From the NCBI RefSeq assembly GCF_024662235.1, contig NZ_CP096276.1:1736001-1800000 (forward strand): a stretch of 64,000 nucleotides of DNA, given 5' to 3'. The notes beneath the pieces are model-generated. The model ran no database searches and was not told the origin of the DNA. It saw nothing but the letters and a program-made list of their open reading frames with translations. Shown here piece after piece: positions 55,621-62,930 of the stretch (positions are counted from its first letter, which is position 1; every line of letters starts with the position of its first letter). The translations under genes and the position numbers were made by a program. The DNA comes from Pimelobacter simplex. GTDB taxonomy: Bacteria > Actinomycetota > Actinomycetes > Propionibacteriales > Nocardioidaceae.

Positions 55621-56841
55621 GTGAGCGACTTCCCGCCGTACCCCTCCGGCCTGCGCCTGGCCGGACGCCGCGTCCTCGTCGTGGGCGGGGGACACGTCGC
55701 GCAACGGCGCGTCCCGCAGCTGATCGCCGTCGGCGCCGACGTCCACGTCGTCTCGCCGGTGGTCACGCCGGCCATCGAGGGCCTGGTCGGCTCGGGCGAG
55801 ATCACCTGGCACGAGCGGGCCTTCGCCGACGCCGACCTCGACGGCACCTGGTACGTCATCGCCGTCACCGACGACCGCGCGGTCAACGACCACGTCTCCT
55901 CGCTGTGCGAGGAGCAGCGGATCTTCTGCGTCCGCTCCGACGACGCCACCCTCGGTACGGCGTGGACGCCCGCGATCGGCCGCGAGGCCGGCATCACCGT
56001 GGCCGTGGTCGGCAATCGCGACCCGCGCCGCTCCGCGTCGGTGCGCGACGAGATCGTCGCCGGCCTGCGCGACGGCACGATCGCCGCCCCGCACCACCGC
56101 GACCGCGCCCCGGGCGTCACGCTCGTCGGCGGTGGCCCGGGCAACCCCGAGCTCATCTCGATCGCCGGGCGCAAGGCGCTCATGGCCGCCGACGTCGTCG
56201 TCGCCGACCGGCTCGCCCCGCGCGAGCTGCTGGGCGACCTGCCCGCCGACGTCGAGCTGGTCGATGTCGCCAAGCTCCCGCGTGGGCGCTCGGCGCAGCA
56301 GGAGGAGATCAACCGGGTCATCGTCGAGCGCGCGCTCGAGGGCAAGCGCGTGGTGCGCTTCAAGGGCGGCGACAACTTCGTCTTCGGCCGGGGCTACGAG
56401 GAGGTCATCGCGTGCCGCGCGGCCGGCGTACCGGTCACGGTGATCCCGGGCCTGACCTCGCCGGTCACCGTGCCGGGCGTGGCCGGCATCCCGGTCACCC
56501 ACCGCGGCGTCGCCCACGAGTTCGCCGTCGTCTCGGGCCACTTGCCGCCCGGACACCCCGAGGCGCTCACCGACTACGCCGCGCTCGCGCGCCTCAACGG
56601 CACCATCGTCGTGATGATGGGCGTCGAGAACGCCCCCGCCATCGCCGAGGCGCTGGTGGCCGGCGGCCGCCCGGCGTCGCTGCCCGTCGCCGTGGTCTGC
56701 GACGGCACCATGCCCACCGAGCGCACCGTGCTCGCCACCCTCGGCACTCTGGCCGACCGGCTCGCCGAGGAGTCGGTGAAGCCGCCGGCGATCATCGTCA
56801 TCGGCGAGGTCGTCCGGGTCGCGCACCCCGACGCCTTCTGA
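55621..56841 (+). CDS. cobA: Bifunctional siroheme synthase / uroporphyrinogen-III methyltransferase
   Basis: The 406-residue protein fuses an N-terminal precorrin-2 dehydrogenase/ferrochelatase part (GRRVLVVGGGHVAQRRVPQL) with a C-terminal SAM-dependent methyltransferase (GVTLVGGGPGNPELISIAGR, RFKGGDNFVFGRGYEE, TVIPGLTSPVTVPGVAGIPV). It converts uroporphyrinogen III to precorrin-2 and on to siroheme or cobalamin. It is shorter than E. coli CysG (about 457 residues), the difference being in the dimerisation region. GTG 55621 lies 70 bp from the divergent PEBP gene. Confidence 0.93.
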   Translation: MSDFPPYPSGLRLAGRRVLVVGGGHVAQRRVPQLIAVGADVHVVSPVVTPAIEGLVGSGEITWHERAFADADLDGTWYVIAVTDDRAVNDHVSSLCEEQRIFCVRSDDATLGTAWTPAIGREAGITVAVVGNRDPRRSASVRDEIVAGLRDGTIAAPHHRDRAPGVTLVGGGPGNPELISIAGRKALMAADVVVADRLAPRELLGDLPADVELVDVAKLPRGRSAQQEEINRVIVERALEGKRVVRFKGGDNFVFGRGYEEVIACRAAGVPVTVIPGLTSPVTVPGVAGIPVTHRGVAHEFAVVSGHLPPGHPEALTDYAALARLNGTIVVMMGVENAPAIAEALVAGGRPASLPVAVVCDGTMPTERTVLATLGTLADRLAEESVKPPAIIVIGEVVRVAHPDAF

Positions 56842-56848
56842 TGCGCTG

Positions 56849-57652
56849 ATGGCCGAGCTCGTCGAGATCGCCGACGCGGACGACCCGCGCCTGGCGGACT
56901 ACCGCGACCTGCGCGACGTCGAGCTGCGCAAGCACCTGGAGGCCGAGCACGGGCTGTTCCTCGCCGAGGGCGAGAAGGTCGTGCGCCGCGCGGTCCTCGG
57001 CGGCTACACCCCGCGCTCGTTCCTGATGGCGCCGCGCTGGCTCGACGGGCTCGCCGACGTACTCGACCGCTCGGACGCACCCTGCTACGTCCTCTCGGAG
57101 GCGCTGGCCGAGGAGGTCACCGGCTTCCACGTCCACCGCGGCGCCCTCGCCTCGCTGGAGCGGCGGCCGCTGCCCAGCCTCGACGAGGTGCTCGACGGCG
57201 CCCGCTCGGTGCTCGTGCTCGAGGACATCGTCGACCACACCAACGTCGGCGCCATCCTGCGCTCGGGCGCGGCCCTCGGCTTCGACGCCGTCCTGCTCGC
57301 CCCGCGCTGCGCCGACCCGCTCTACCGCCGGGCGATCAAGGTCGCCATGGGGGCCGTCTTCTCGATGCCCTGGACCCGCCTGCCCGACTGGTACGACGCC
57401 CTGCCCGAGCTCAGCGGCCGCGGGTTCACCACGGTGGCGCTCACGCTGGCACCGGACGCCGTACCGGTGGAGGAGGCGGTGGCCGGCCTCGACAAGGTCG
57501 CCCTGGTCCTCGGCTCCGAGGGCCACGGCCTGTCCGCGCGCTGGGAGCAGACGTCGGACCGGCGCGCGATCATCCCGATGGCCGCGGGCATCGACTCGCT
57601 CAACGTGGCGGCGGCGACGGCGGTCGCTTGCTACGTGACGGCGCGGCGCTGA
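56849..57652 (+). CDS. SpoU/TrmH family RNA methyltransferase
   Basis: The 267-residue protein has a substrate-binding N-terminal domain and a knotted SPOUT domain with EDIVDHTNVGAILRSGAALG, VLGSEGHGLSAR and PMAAGIDSLNVAAATAVACY, the three SpoU motifs. It should 2'-O-methylate a ribose in rRNA or tRNA. It starts 7 bp after cobA and could share its transcript. Exact target not determined. Confidence 0.91.
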   Translation: MAELVEIADADDPRLADYRDLRDVELRKHLEAEHGLFLAEGEKVVRRAVLGGYTPRSFLMAPRWLDGLADVLDRSDAPCYVLSEALAEEVTGFHVHRGALASLERRPLPSLDEVLDGARSVLVLEDIVDHTNVGAILRSGAALGFDAVLLAPRCADPLYRRAIKVAMGAVFSMPWTRLPDWYDALPELSGRGFTTVALTLAPDAVPVEEAVAGLDKVALVLGSEGHGLSARWEQTSDRRAIIPMAAGIDSLNVAAATAVACYVTARR

Positions 57653-57684
57653 GGCCGTCCCGGTTTGGCCGCTGGGTCCGCTAG

Positions 57685-58264
57685 GCCGACCTGGCGACCG
57701 CCCTGGGCGGGCTGTCGTCCGACTTCGTGCGGAACCGCCCGATCGGCGGACCAGTCGGAGGCGCTCGCCGACGACGGCATCCGGTTCCGGGACGGGCTCG
57801 CCGACCCGAGCCAGCAGATCAGTGTCGCTGAGCTGGTTGCGGTCGCTGACCGGGAACCCGACCCGACGGACCTCCTCAGGATGACCCCGGTCCGCCGCGA
57901 GCAGCGGCGGCTCCGGAGACAGCTGCTCGGCGGCGCGACGGACGCGCCGTGCTTGCTGTGCGGCCGCGTCCTGCCCGTCGCGCTCCTCGTCGCCGCGCAC
58001 ATCGTCCCGCGCCACCGGGTGGACGAAGCGCAGCGACGTGACCCGGAGGCCGTGTTCCCGGCGTGCGTGCTCGGGTGCGACGCGCTCTTCGAGCATCGCT
58101 ACATCGGCGTCGACGAGGCCGGCCTGGTCACCCGGCTCTGTACGGCGCCGAGCGCGGCCGTGGCGGTGGCTGTCGACGCCCTGCACGGCCGTGAGGTCCC
58201 TGGTCTCACGCCCGGTCAGGCCGGGAGGTTCGCCGAGCACCGCACGCTCGGCGACACCCACTGA
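57685..58264 (+). pseudogene. Degraded HNH endonuclease gene
   Basis: The 3' half encodes an HNH-type segment: CLLCGRVLPVALLVAAHIVP then ACVLGCDALFEHRYIGVDEA, the pattern of HNH proteins with a Cys-based zinc site. Upstream, two coding-like frames abut: ADLATALGGLSSDFVRNRP runs from 57685 in one frame after an in-frame stop at 57682, and then coding character shifts by one base near 57750 to the HNH frame. No good start codon precedes the domain. It appears to be a frameshifted remnant; sequencing error is an alternative explanation. Confidence 0.6.
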
Positions 58265-58320
58265 CGAGCGATCACCAAAAAAGACACGCTGTCGCACTAC
58301 CGCACCCCGCGCGACCCGCC

Positions 58321-58326
58321 TACGCT
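58321..58326 (+). promoter_or_regulatory. -10 hexamer TACGCT of the DapB-like gene
   Basis: TACGCT ends 7 nt before the ATG at 58334, the only recognisable signal in the gap after the degraded HNH gene. Confidence 0.5.
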
Positions 58327-58333
58327 CCCGTGC

Positions 58334-59452
58334 ATGGCGAACGAGAACACGTTCTACTCATCCGAGCCCGTCCCCGTCGTGGTCTGGGGCACCGGCAACA
58401 TGGGCCGCGCGTCGATCCGCGCGGTCGCTGCCCATCCGGGTCTGACCCTGAGTGCGGTCATCGTCAGCGACGAGGCCAAGGTCGGCAAGGACGCGGGGGA
58501 TCTCGCGGACCTGGGTCGTGCCACCGGGGTGCGGGCGACGACCGACGTGGCGGCGGCGCTGGCGACGCTGGACGGCGGTGGCGCCGTGGCGTACGCCGCC
58601 TCGGGCGAGCTGCGGCCCGACGACGCGGTGGTCGACATCGCGCGGGCGCTGGGCGGGGGTGCGGTGGTGGTGACGCCGTCGGTGTACGCGCTCTACGACC
58701 ACCGCAGCGCGCCGGCCGAGATGACCGACCCGCTCACCAAGGCGTGCGCCGAGGGCGGCAGCGCGCTGTTCGTCAGCGGTATCGACCCGGGCTGGGGCAA
58801 CGACCTGCTGCCGGTGCTGGTCAGCGGGCTGGCGTCCGAGGTGGAGCAGGTCCGGTGCCAGGAGATCTTCGACTACTCGACGTACGACGCCGAGGACTCG
58901 GTCCGCTACATCGTCGGCATGGGCCAGCCGATGGACTACGAGCCGCCGATGGTGGCCGCGGGCATCCCGTCGATGGTGTGGGGCGGCCAGGTGCGGATGA
59001 TCGCGCGGGCGCTCGGCGTCGAGCTCGACGAGCTGCGCGAGACGCTGGAGCGGCGTGAGCTGGACGCGACGGTCTCGACGGCGCTGGGGGAGTTCGAGGC
59101 GGGGACGCAGGGTGCGCTCCGGTTCGAGGTGCAGGGCATCGTGGGCGGTGAGCCCAAGATCGTCATCGAGCACGTCACCCGGATCAGCGCGGAGTGCGCG
59201 ACCGACTGGCCGATGCCGGCCGACGGCGGCGACGGCGCGCACCGGGTGATCATCGAGGGGCGCCCGCGCATCGAGATCAACGTCGAGGCCACCGACGAGG
59301 GCGGCAACCGCGCGGCCGGCGGCAACGCCACCGCGGCCAACCGGCTCGTCAACGCGATCCCGTGGCTGCGCACCGCCACCCCCGGCCTGTACGACGGCCT
59401 GGACGTCCCGCTCCAGCCGACCACCTACCTGCGGACCACCGGGGAGGCCTGA
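58334..59452 (+). CDS. DapB-like NAD(P)H-dependent dehydrogenase
   Basis: The 372-residue protein has a Rossmann start VVVWGTGNMGRASIRAVAAH and later SVYALYDHRSAPAEMTDPLT and FVSGIDPGWGNDLLPVLVSG, as in proteins annotated dihydrodipicolinate reductase-like or 2,4-diaminopentanoate dehydrogenase-like in actinobacteria. It is distinct from true DapB, which is shorter. Substrate is unknown but probably an amine, keto acid or xenobiotic intermediate. It is followed 2 bp downstream by an AhpD-like gene, with which it forms an operon. Confidence 0.82.
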   Translation: MANENTFYSSEPVPVVVWGTGNMGRASIRAVAAHPGLTLSAVIVSDEAKVGKDAGDLADLGRATGVRATTDVAAALATLDGGGAVAYAASGELRPDDAVVDIARALGGGAVVVTPSVYALYDHRSAPAEMTDPLTKACAEGGSALFVSGIDPGWGNDLLPVLVSGLASEVEQVRCQEIFDYSTYDAEDSVRYIVGMGQPMDYEPPMVAAGIPSMVWGGQVRMIARALGVELDELRETLERRELDATVSTALGEFEAGTQGALRFEVQGIVGGEPKIVIEHVTRISAECATDWPMPADGGDGAHRVIIEGRPRIEINVEATDEGGNRAAGGNATAANRLVNAIPWLRTATPGLYDGLDVPLQPTTYLRTTGEA

Positions 59453-59454
59453 GC

Positions 59455-59946
59455 ATGTTCATCGAGATCCCCGAGGGCAAGGACCCGATCCTCTACGTCT
59501 GGGGCGAGATGGTCCCCGGCATCGGCCCGGCGGCGTCGGCGTTCGCGATGAGCGTCTACGAGCACAGCACGCTGGGGCTGCGCGAGTTCGAGGCGGCACG
59601 GCTGCGGATCGCGCAGATCAACGGCTGCATCTTCTGCCAGGACTGGCGCACCGAGCGCGACGGGCAGAAGGTCGAGGACACCTTCGACGCCGCGGTCCAG
59701 GAGTGGCGCACGACGCCCGACTTCGACGAGCGCACCCGCCTGGCCGCCGAGTACGCCGAGCGCTACGCGCTGGACCACCACGGCATCGACGACGGCTTCT
59801 GGCAGCGCATGCGCACGCACTACAGCGACCGCGAGATCGCCGAGCTGTCGATGTGCCTGGGCTCGTGGATCGCGTTCGGGCGGCTCAACCGCGTGCTCGG
59901 CCTGGACGCGGCGTGCGTCCTGCCGAGCCACGCGGCGAAGGCCTGA
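59455..59946 (+). CDS. Carboxymuconolactone decarboxylase family (AhpD-like) protein
   Basis: The 163-residue protein has the AhpD core with RIAQINGCIFCQDWRTERDG, containing a CxxC redox pair, and DREIAELSMCLGSWIAFGRL. Such proteins reduce peroxides or act as CMD-type decarboxylases. GGGGAGG precedes ATG 59455. The gene shares an operon with the DapB-like dehydrogenase, suggesting joint action in a catabolic or detoxifying pathway. Activity is inferred from the CxxC only. Confidence 0.84.
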   Translation: MFIEIPEGKDPILYVWGEMVPGIGPAASAFAMSVYEHSTLGLREFEAARLRIAQINGCIFCQDWRTERDGQKVEDTFDAAVQEWRTTPDFDERTRLAAEYAERYALDHHGIDDGFWQRMRTHYSDREIAELSMCLGSWIAFGRLNRVLGLDAACVLPSHAAKA

Positions 59947-59950
59947 GGGC

Positions 59951-60868
59951 TCAGGCCGAGCGCAGCAGCGCCGCGAACCGGGCGACCGTCTCGTCGACGG
60001 CGCGCTGGCACGCGGGGGACCACGGCCCCATGTCGAAGAAGCCGTGGATCAGCCCCGGGTAGGTCTCGTGCTGGACCGGTACGCCGGCCGCGGCGAGGGC
60101 GTCGGCATAGGCCACGCCCTCGTCGCGCAGCGGGTCGAACTCGGCGGTGACCACGACGGCCGGCGGCTGCCCGGCCAGCGAGCCGTGCAGCGGCGAGATC
60201 CGCGGGTCGGTCAGGTCGGTGTCGGCGTCGGCGTAGTTGCCGACGAACCAGACCATCGTCGCCTCGTCGAGGAAGTAGCCCGAGGCGTTCTCCTTGCGCG
60301 AGGCGTAGTCGCCGAGCACGTCGGTGGCCGGGTAGACGAGCAGCTGGGCCGCGACGCCGGGCACGTGCTGGGCCGCGACCGCGGACAGGTTGCCGCCGGC
60401 GGAGTCGCCGGCCACGGCGAGGACCTCGCTGCCGCCGTACTCGGCGAGGCGGGCCTGGACGTCGCGCACCGCGGCGATCGCGTCCTCGGCGGCGGCCGGG
60501 AAGCGGGCCTCGGGCCCGAGCCGGTAGTCGACCGCGACGACGACAGCCCCGGCTCCGGCGCAGATCGCGCGGGCCATCGCGGCGTGGGTGTCGAGGTCGC
60601 CGATCACCCAGCCGCCGCCGTGGAGCAGGACGACGGTCGGGAACGGGCCGGTGCCCTCGGGGCGGTAGACCCGGGCGGCCAGCGGGCCGGCGCCGCCGGC
60701 GACCTGGTCGTCGGCGATCGAGCCCACCGGCGCGAGGGTCTCGGGCGGGCGGCCGTCGACGGTCAGGGCGCGGAAGACGGTGCGCGCGTCGGCGGGGGAG
60801 AGCTCGGACATGGGGGTGCCGGCTTCGATGGCCTCGAGGAGGCCGGCCAGGGACGGGTCGACAGGCAT
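59951..60868 (-). CDS. Alpha/beta hydrolase, HSL family
   Basis: The 305-residue esterase has HGGGWVIGDLDTHA (oxyanion hole), VAVDYRLGPEARFPAA, nucleophile GDSAGGNLSA, a later Asp in EFDPLRDEG and His in PGLIHGFFDM. It is paralogous in type to the enzyme at 4920-5873 but lies in a different context. It probably hydrolyses short acyl esters. ATG 60868 has a leaderless-type promoter. It ends 4 bp from the convergent AhpD-like gene. Confidence 0.88.
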   Translation of the reverse strand: MPVDPSLAGLLEAIEAGTPMSELSPADARTVFRALTVDGRPPETLAPVGSIADDQVAGGAGPLAARVYRPEGTGPFPTVVLLHGGGWVIGDLDTHAAMARAICAGAGAVVVAVDYRLGPEARFPAAAEDAIAAVRDVQARLAEYGGSEVLAVAGDSAGGNLSAVAAQHVPGVAAQLLVYPATDVLGDYASRKENASGYFLDEATMVWFVGNYADADTDLTDPRISPLHGSLAGQPPAVVVTAEFDPLRDEGVAYADALAAAGVPVQHETYPGLIHGFFDMGPWSPACQRAVDETVARFAALLRSA

Positions 60869-60874
60869 GGGCCG

Positions 60875-60880
60875 ACGCTA
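60875..60880 (-). promoter_or_regulatory. -10 hexamer TAGCGT of the HSL-type esterase gene
   Basis: Minus-strand TAGCGT ends 6 nt before the ATG at 60868, in the 26-bp gap after the deformylase gene. Confidence 0.5.
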
Positions 60881-60894
60881 GCCCACGCCCACCC

Positions 60895-61479
60895 TCAGGT
60901 GGGCCACTCCGCGGGATAGTCGGCGACCGCCGCGTCGTGCTGCTTGCGCAGCTTCTTCATCGCCTTGGCCGAGAGCCGGTCGCCGAAGACGGTGCCGACG
61001 GTGTGGTCGGTCTCGTGCTGGAGGCACTTGGCGAGCAGGCCGTCGCCCTCGAAGCGAACCGGCCGTCCGTCGAGGCCGACGCCCTCGACGGTGGCGTAGT
61101 CGGGCCGGGCGCAGTCGACGAAGGCGCCGGGGTACGACAGGCAGCCCTCGGGGCTGTCGTCGAGGCGCCGGTCGCGGCCCTCGGGCAGCACCAGGCGGGG
61201 GTTGCACACGACGCCGACCACGCGCTGGTCCTCGGCGTCGGGGCAGTCGAAGACGAACATCGCGACGTCCTCGCCGACCTGGCAGGCGGCCAGGCCGACG
61301 CCCTCGGCGGCGTACATCGTCGCGACCATGTCGGCGGCCAGCGCCCGCAGCGCCTCGTCGAAGACGGTGACCTCGGCCTGCGGCCGGTGCATGACGGCGG
61401 TGCCCCAGCGCGTCATCGGGCGCACGCTCCCGCCCCGGGGCAGGGGTCCGTACGGCGCGAGCGGGGTCTGGTCGTCCAT
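60895..61479 (-). CDS. def: Peptide deformylase
   Basis: The 194-residue metalloenzyme has the three deformylase motifs: GVGLAACQVG, EGCLSYPG with the metal Cys, and QHETDHTVG with the HExxH pair; in the last motif Thr takes the place of the usual Leu. It removes the formyl group from nascent N-terminal methionine. ATG 61479 is chosen over ATG 61488 because TACGAT ends 7 nt before it. This appears to be a stand-alone actinobacterial paralog rather than the def-fmt operon copy. Confidence 0.91.
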   Translation of the reverse strand: MDDQTPLAPYGPLPRGGSVRPMTRWGTAVMHRPQAEVTVFDEALRALAADMVATMYAAEGVGLAACQVGEDVAMFVFDCPDAEDQRVVGVVCNPRLVLPEGRDRRLDDSPEGCLSYPGAFVDCARPDYATVEGVGLDGRPVRFEGDGLLAKCLQHETDHTVGTVFGDRLSAKAMKKLRKQHDAAVADYPAEWPT

Positions 61480-61486
61480 GGCGCGC

Positions 61487-61492
61487 ATCGTA
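61487..61492 (-). promoter_or_regulatory. -10 hexamer TACGAT of def
   Basis: Minus-strand TACGAT ends 7 nt before the ATG at 61479 and overlaps the alternative ATG at 61488. Confidence 0.5.
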
Positions 61493-61539
61493 TTGGCGAG
61501 GATCACACCGCGCCGATTCGGGCTACCTGTAGCGCGGTG

Positions 61540-61558
61540 TGTAACTCACGGTTACAGT
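61540..61558 (+). promoter_or_regulatory. Operator TGTAAC-N5-GTTACA overlapping -10 TACAGT of fadE
   Basis: TGTAAC (61540-61545) and GTTACA (61551-61556) are perfect complements. The TACAGT hexamer (61553-61558), 7 nt before ATG 61566, overlaps the right arm, so a bound repressor would block the acyl-CoA dehydrogenase operon. Confidence 0.6.
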
Positions 61559-61565
61559 TAGTCGC

Positions 61566-62930
61566 ATGTCCTTGATCAGCAACCTCAAGCCGGGCGGGAA
61601 GCACGGGGTTCCCAGCAACGAGAGCCGTGATCCCATCGGCTACCTCGTCGCCGGCCTCAACCGGCTCGCCCAGACCGACCTCCTCGACAAGGTCCGCCTC
61701 CGCAAGCCGGCCGAGCAGGCGGTCTTCTCCGTCACCCGGACCGGGTTCAAGACGATGACCAACGCCAGCCGGACCTTCGCCAAGGCCGGCCAGAAGGGGC
61801 AGCCGGGCACCCGCCCGACCCCCGCGGCCGCCAGCGGCGTCTTCGACCTCACCCCCGGTGAGGACGAGCAGATGCTCGTCGACGTGGTCACCGAGTTCGC
61901 CGACGAGGTCGTCCGGCCCGCCGCCTTCGAGGCCGACAAGGAGTGCGCGGCGCCCGAGGCCCTGCTCAAGTCCAGCCTCGAGATCGGGCTGCCGATCCTC
62001 GGTGTCCCGGAGTCCCTGGGCGGGGTCTCCGAGGAGCGCTCCGCGATGGCCGGCACGCTCGTCGCCGAGGCGCTCGCCAAGGGCGACATGGGCCTGGCCG
62101 TCGCCACGCTGGCGCCCGGTTCGGTCGCGACGGCCATCGGTCTGTGGGGCACCGATGCGCAGCAGCAGACCTACCTCCCGGCGTTCACCGGCGACGAGGT
62201 CCCCGCGGCCGCGCTCGCGCTGAGCGAGCCGACCGTCCTCTTCGACGTGCTCAGCCCGTCGACCACCGCCAAGAAGTCCGGCGACGGCTACGTGCTCAAC
62301 GGCACCAAGAGCCTGGTCGCCCGCGGTGACCACGCCGAGCTCTTCGTCGTCGGCGCCCAGCTCGACGGCAAGCCCGTGCTGTTCCTGGTCGAGTCCTCGA
62401 CCGAGGGCCTCAGCATCGAGGGCGACCCGGCGATGGGCGTGCGCGCCGCGTCGCTGACCAAGCTCGTGCTCGAGAACGTCAAGGTCCCCGCGGACGCCGT
62501 CCTCGGCGCCACCGACGGCTCGACCTACACCGAGTGCGTCCGCCTCTCCCGCCTGGCCTGGTGCGCGCTCGCGGTCGGCACGGCCCAGGCCGTGCTCGAC
62601 TACGTGACGCCCTACGTCAAGGAGCGCGAGGCGTTCGGCGAGCCGATCGCCAACCGCCAGTCGGTCGCCTTCATGGTCGCCAACATCGCGATCGAGCTCC
62701 AGGGCATGCGCCTGCTGACCTACCGCGCGGCTTCACGTGCCGCGGCCGGCAAGGACTTCTCCCGCGAGGTCGCACTGGCCCGCAAGGCGTGCACCGACAA
62801 GGGCATGCAGATCGGCCTCGACGGCGTCCAGCTGCTCGGTGGCCACGGATTCGTCAAGGAGCACCCGGTCGAGCGGTGGTATCGCGACCTGCGTGCCATC
62901 GGCATCATGGAAGGAACGGTGCTGGTCTGA
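61566..62930 (+). CDS. Acyl-CoA dehydrogenase (FadE24-like)
   Basis: The 454-residue protein has an unusual about 90-residue N-terminal extension (starting MSLISNLKPGGKHGVPSNES) before the dehydrogenase fold (EFADEVVRPAAFEADKECAA, ALALSEPTVLFDV, AREAFGEPIANRQ-type region and GGHGFVKEHPVERWYRDLRA). The C-terminus ends in GIMEGTVLV, with the Glu of EGT where the catalytic base is expected. The tandem arrangement with the next gene matches mycobacterial fadE24-fadE23 (Rv3139-Rv3140). Its promoter carries an operator. Confidence 0.89.
   Translation: MSLISNLKPGGKHGVPSNESRDPIGYLVAGLNRLAQTDLLDKVRLRKPAEQAVFSVTRTGFKTMTNASRTFAKAGQKGQPGTRPTPAAASGVFDLTPGEDEQMLVDVVTEFADEVVRPAAFEADKECAAPEALLKSSLEIGLPILGVPESLGGVSEERSAMAGTLVAEALAKGDMGLAVATLAPGSVATAIGLWGTDAQQQTYLPAFTGDEVPAAALALSEPTVLFDVLSPSTTAKKSGDGYVLNGTKSLVARGDHAELFVVGAQLDGKPVLFLVESSTEGLSIEGDPAMGVRAASLTKLVLENVKVPADAVLGATDGSTYTECVRLSRLAWCALAVGTAQAVLDYVTPYVKEREAFGEPIANRQSVAFMVANIAIELQGMRLLTYRAASRAAAGKDFSREVALARKACTDKGMQIGLDGVQLLGGHGFVKEHPVERWYRDLRAIGIMEGTVLV

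Noticed and set aside
57685..58264. Intact HNH nuclease as phage defence gene
   Set aside because: The upstream part is frameshifted, no start codon is convincing and no partner genes are present.
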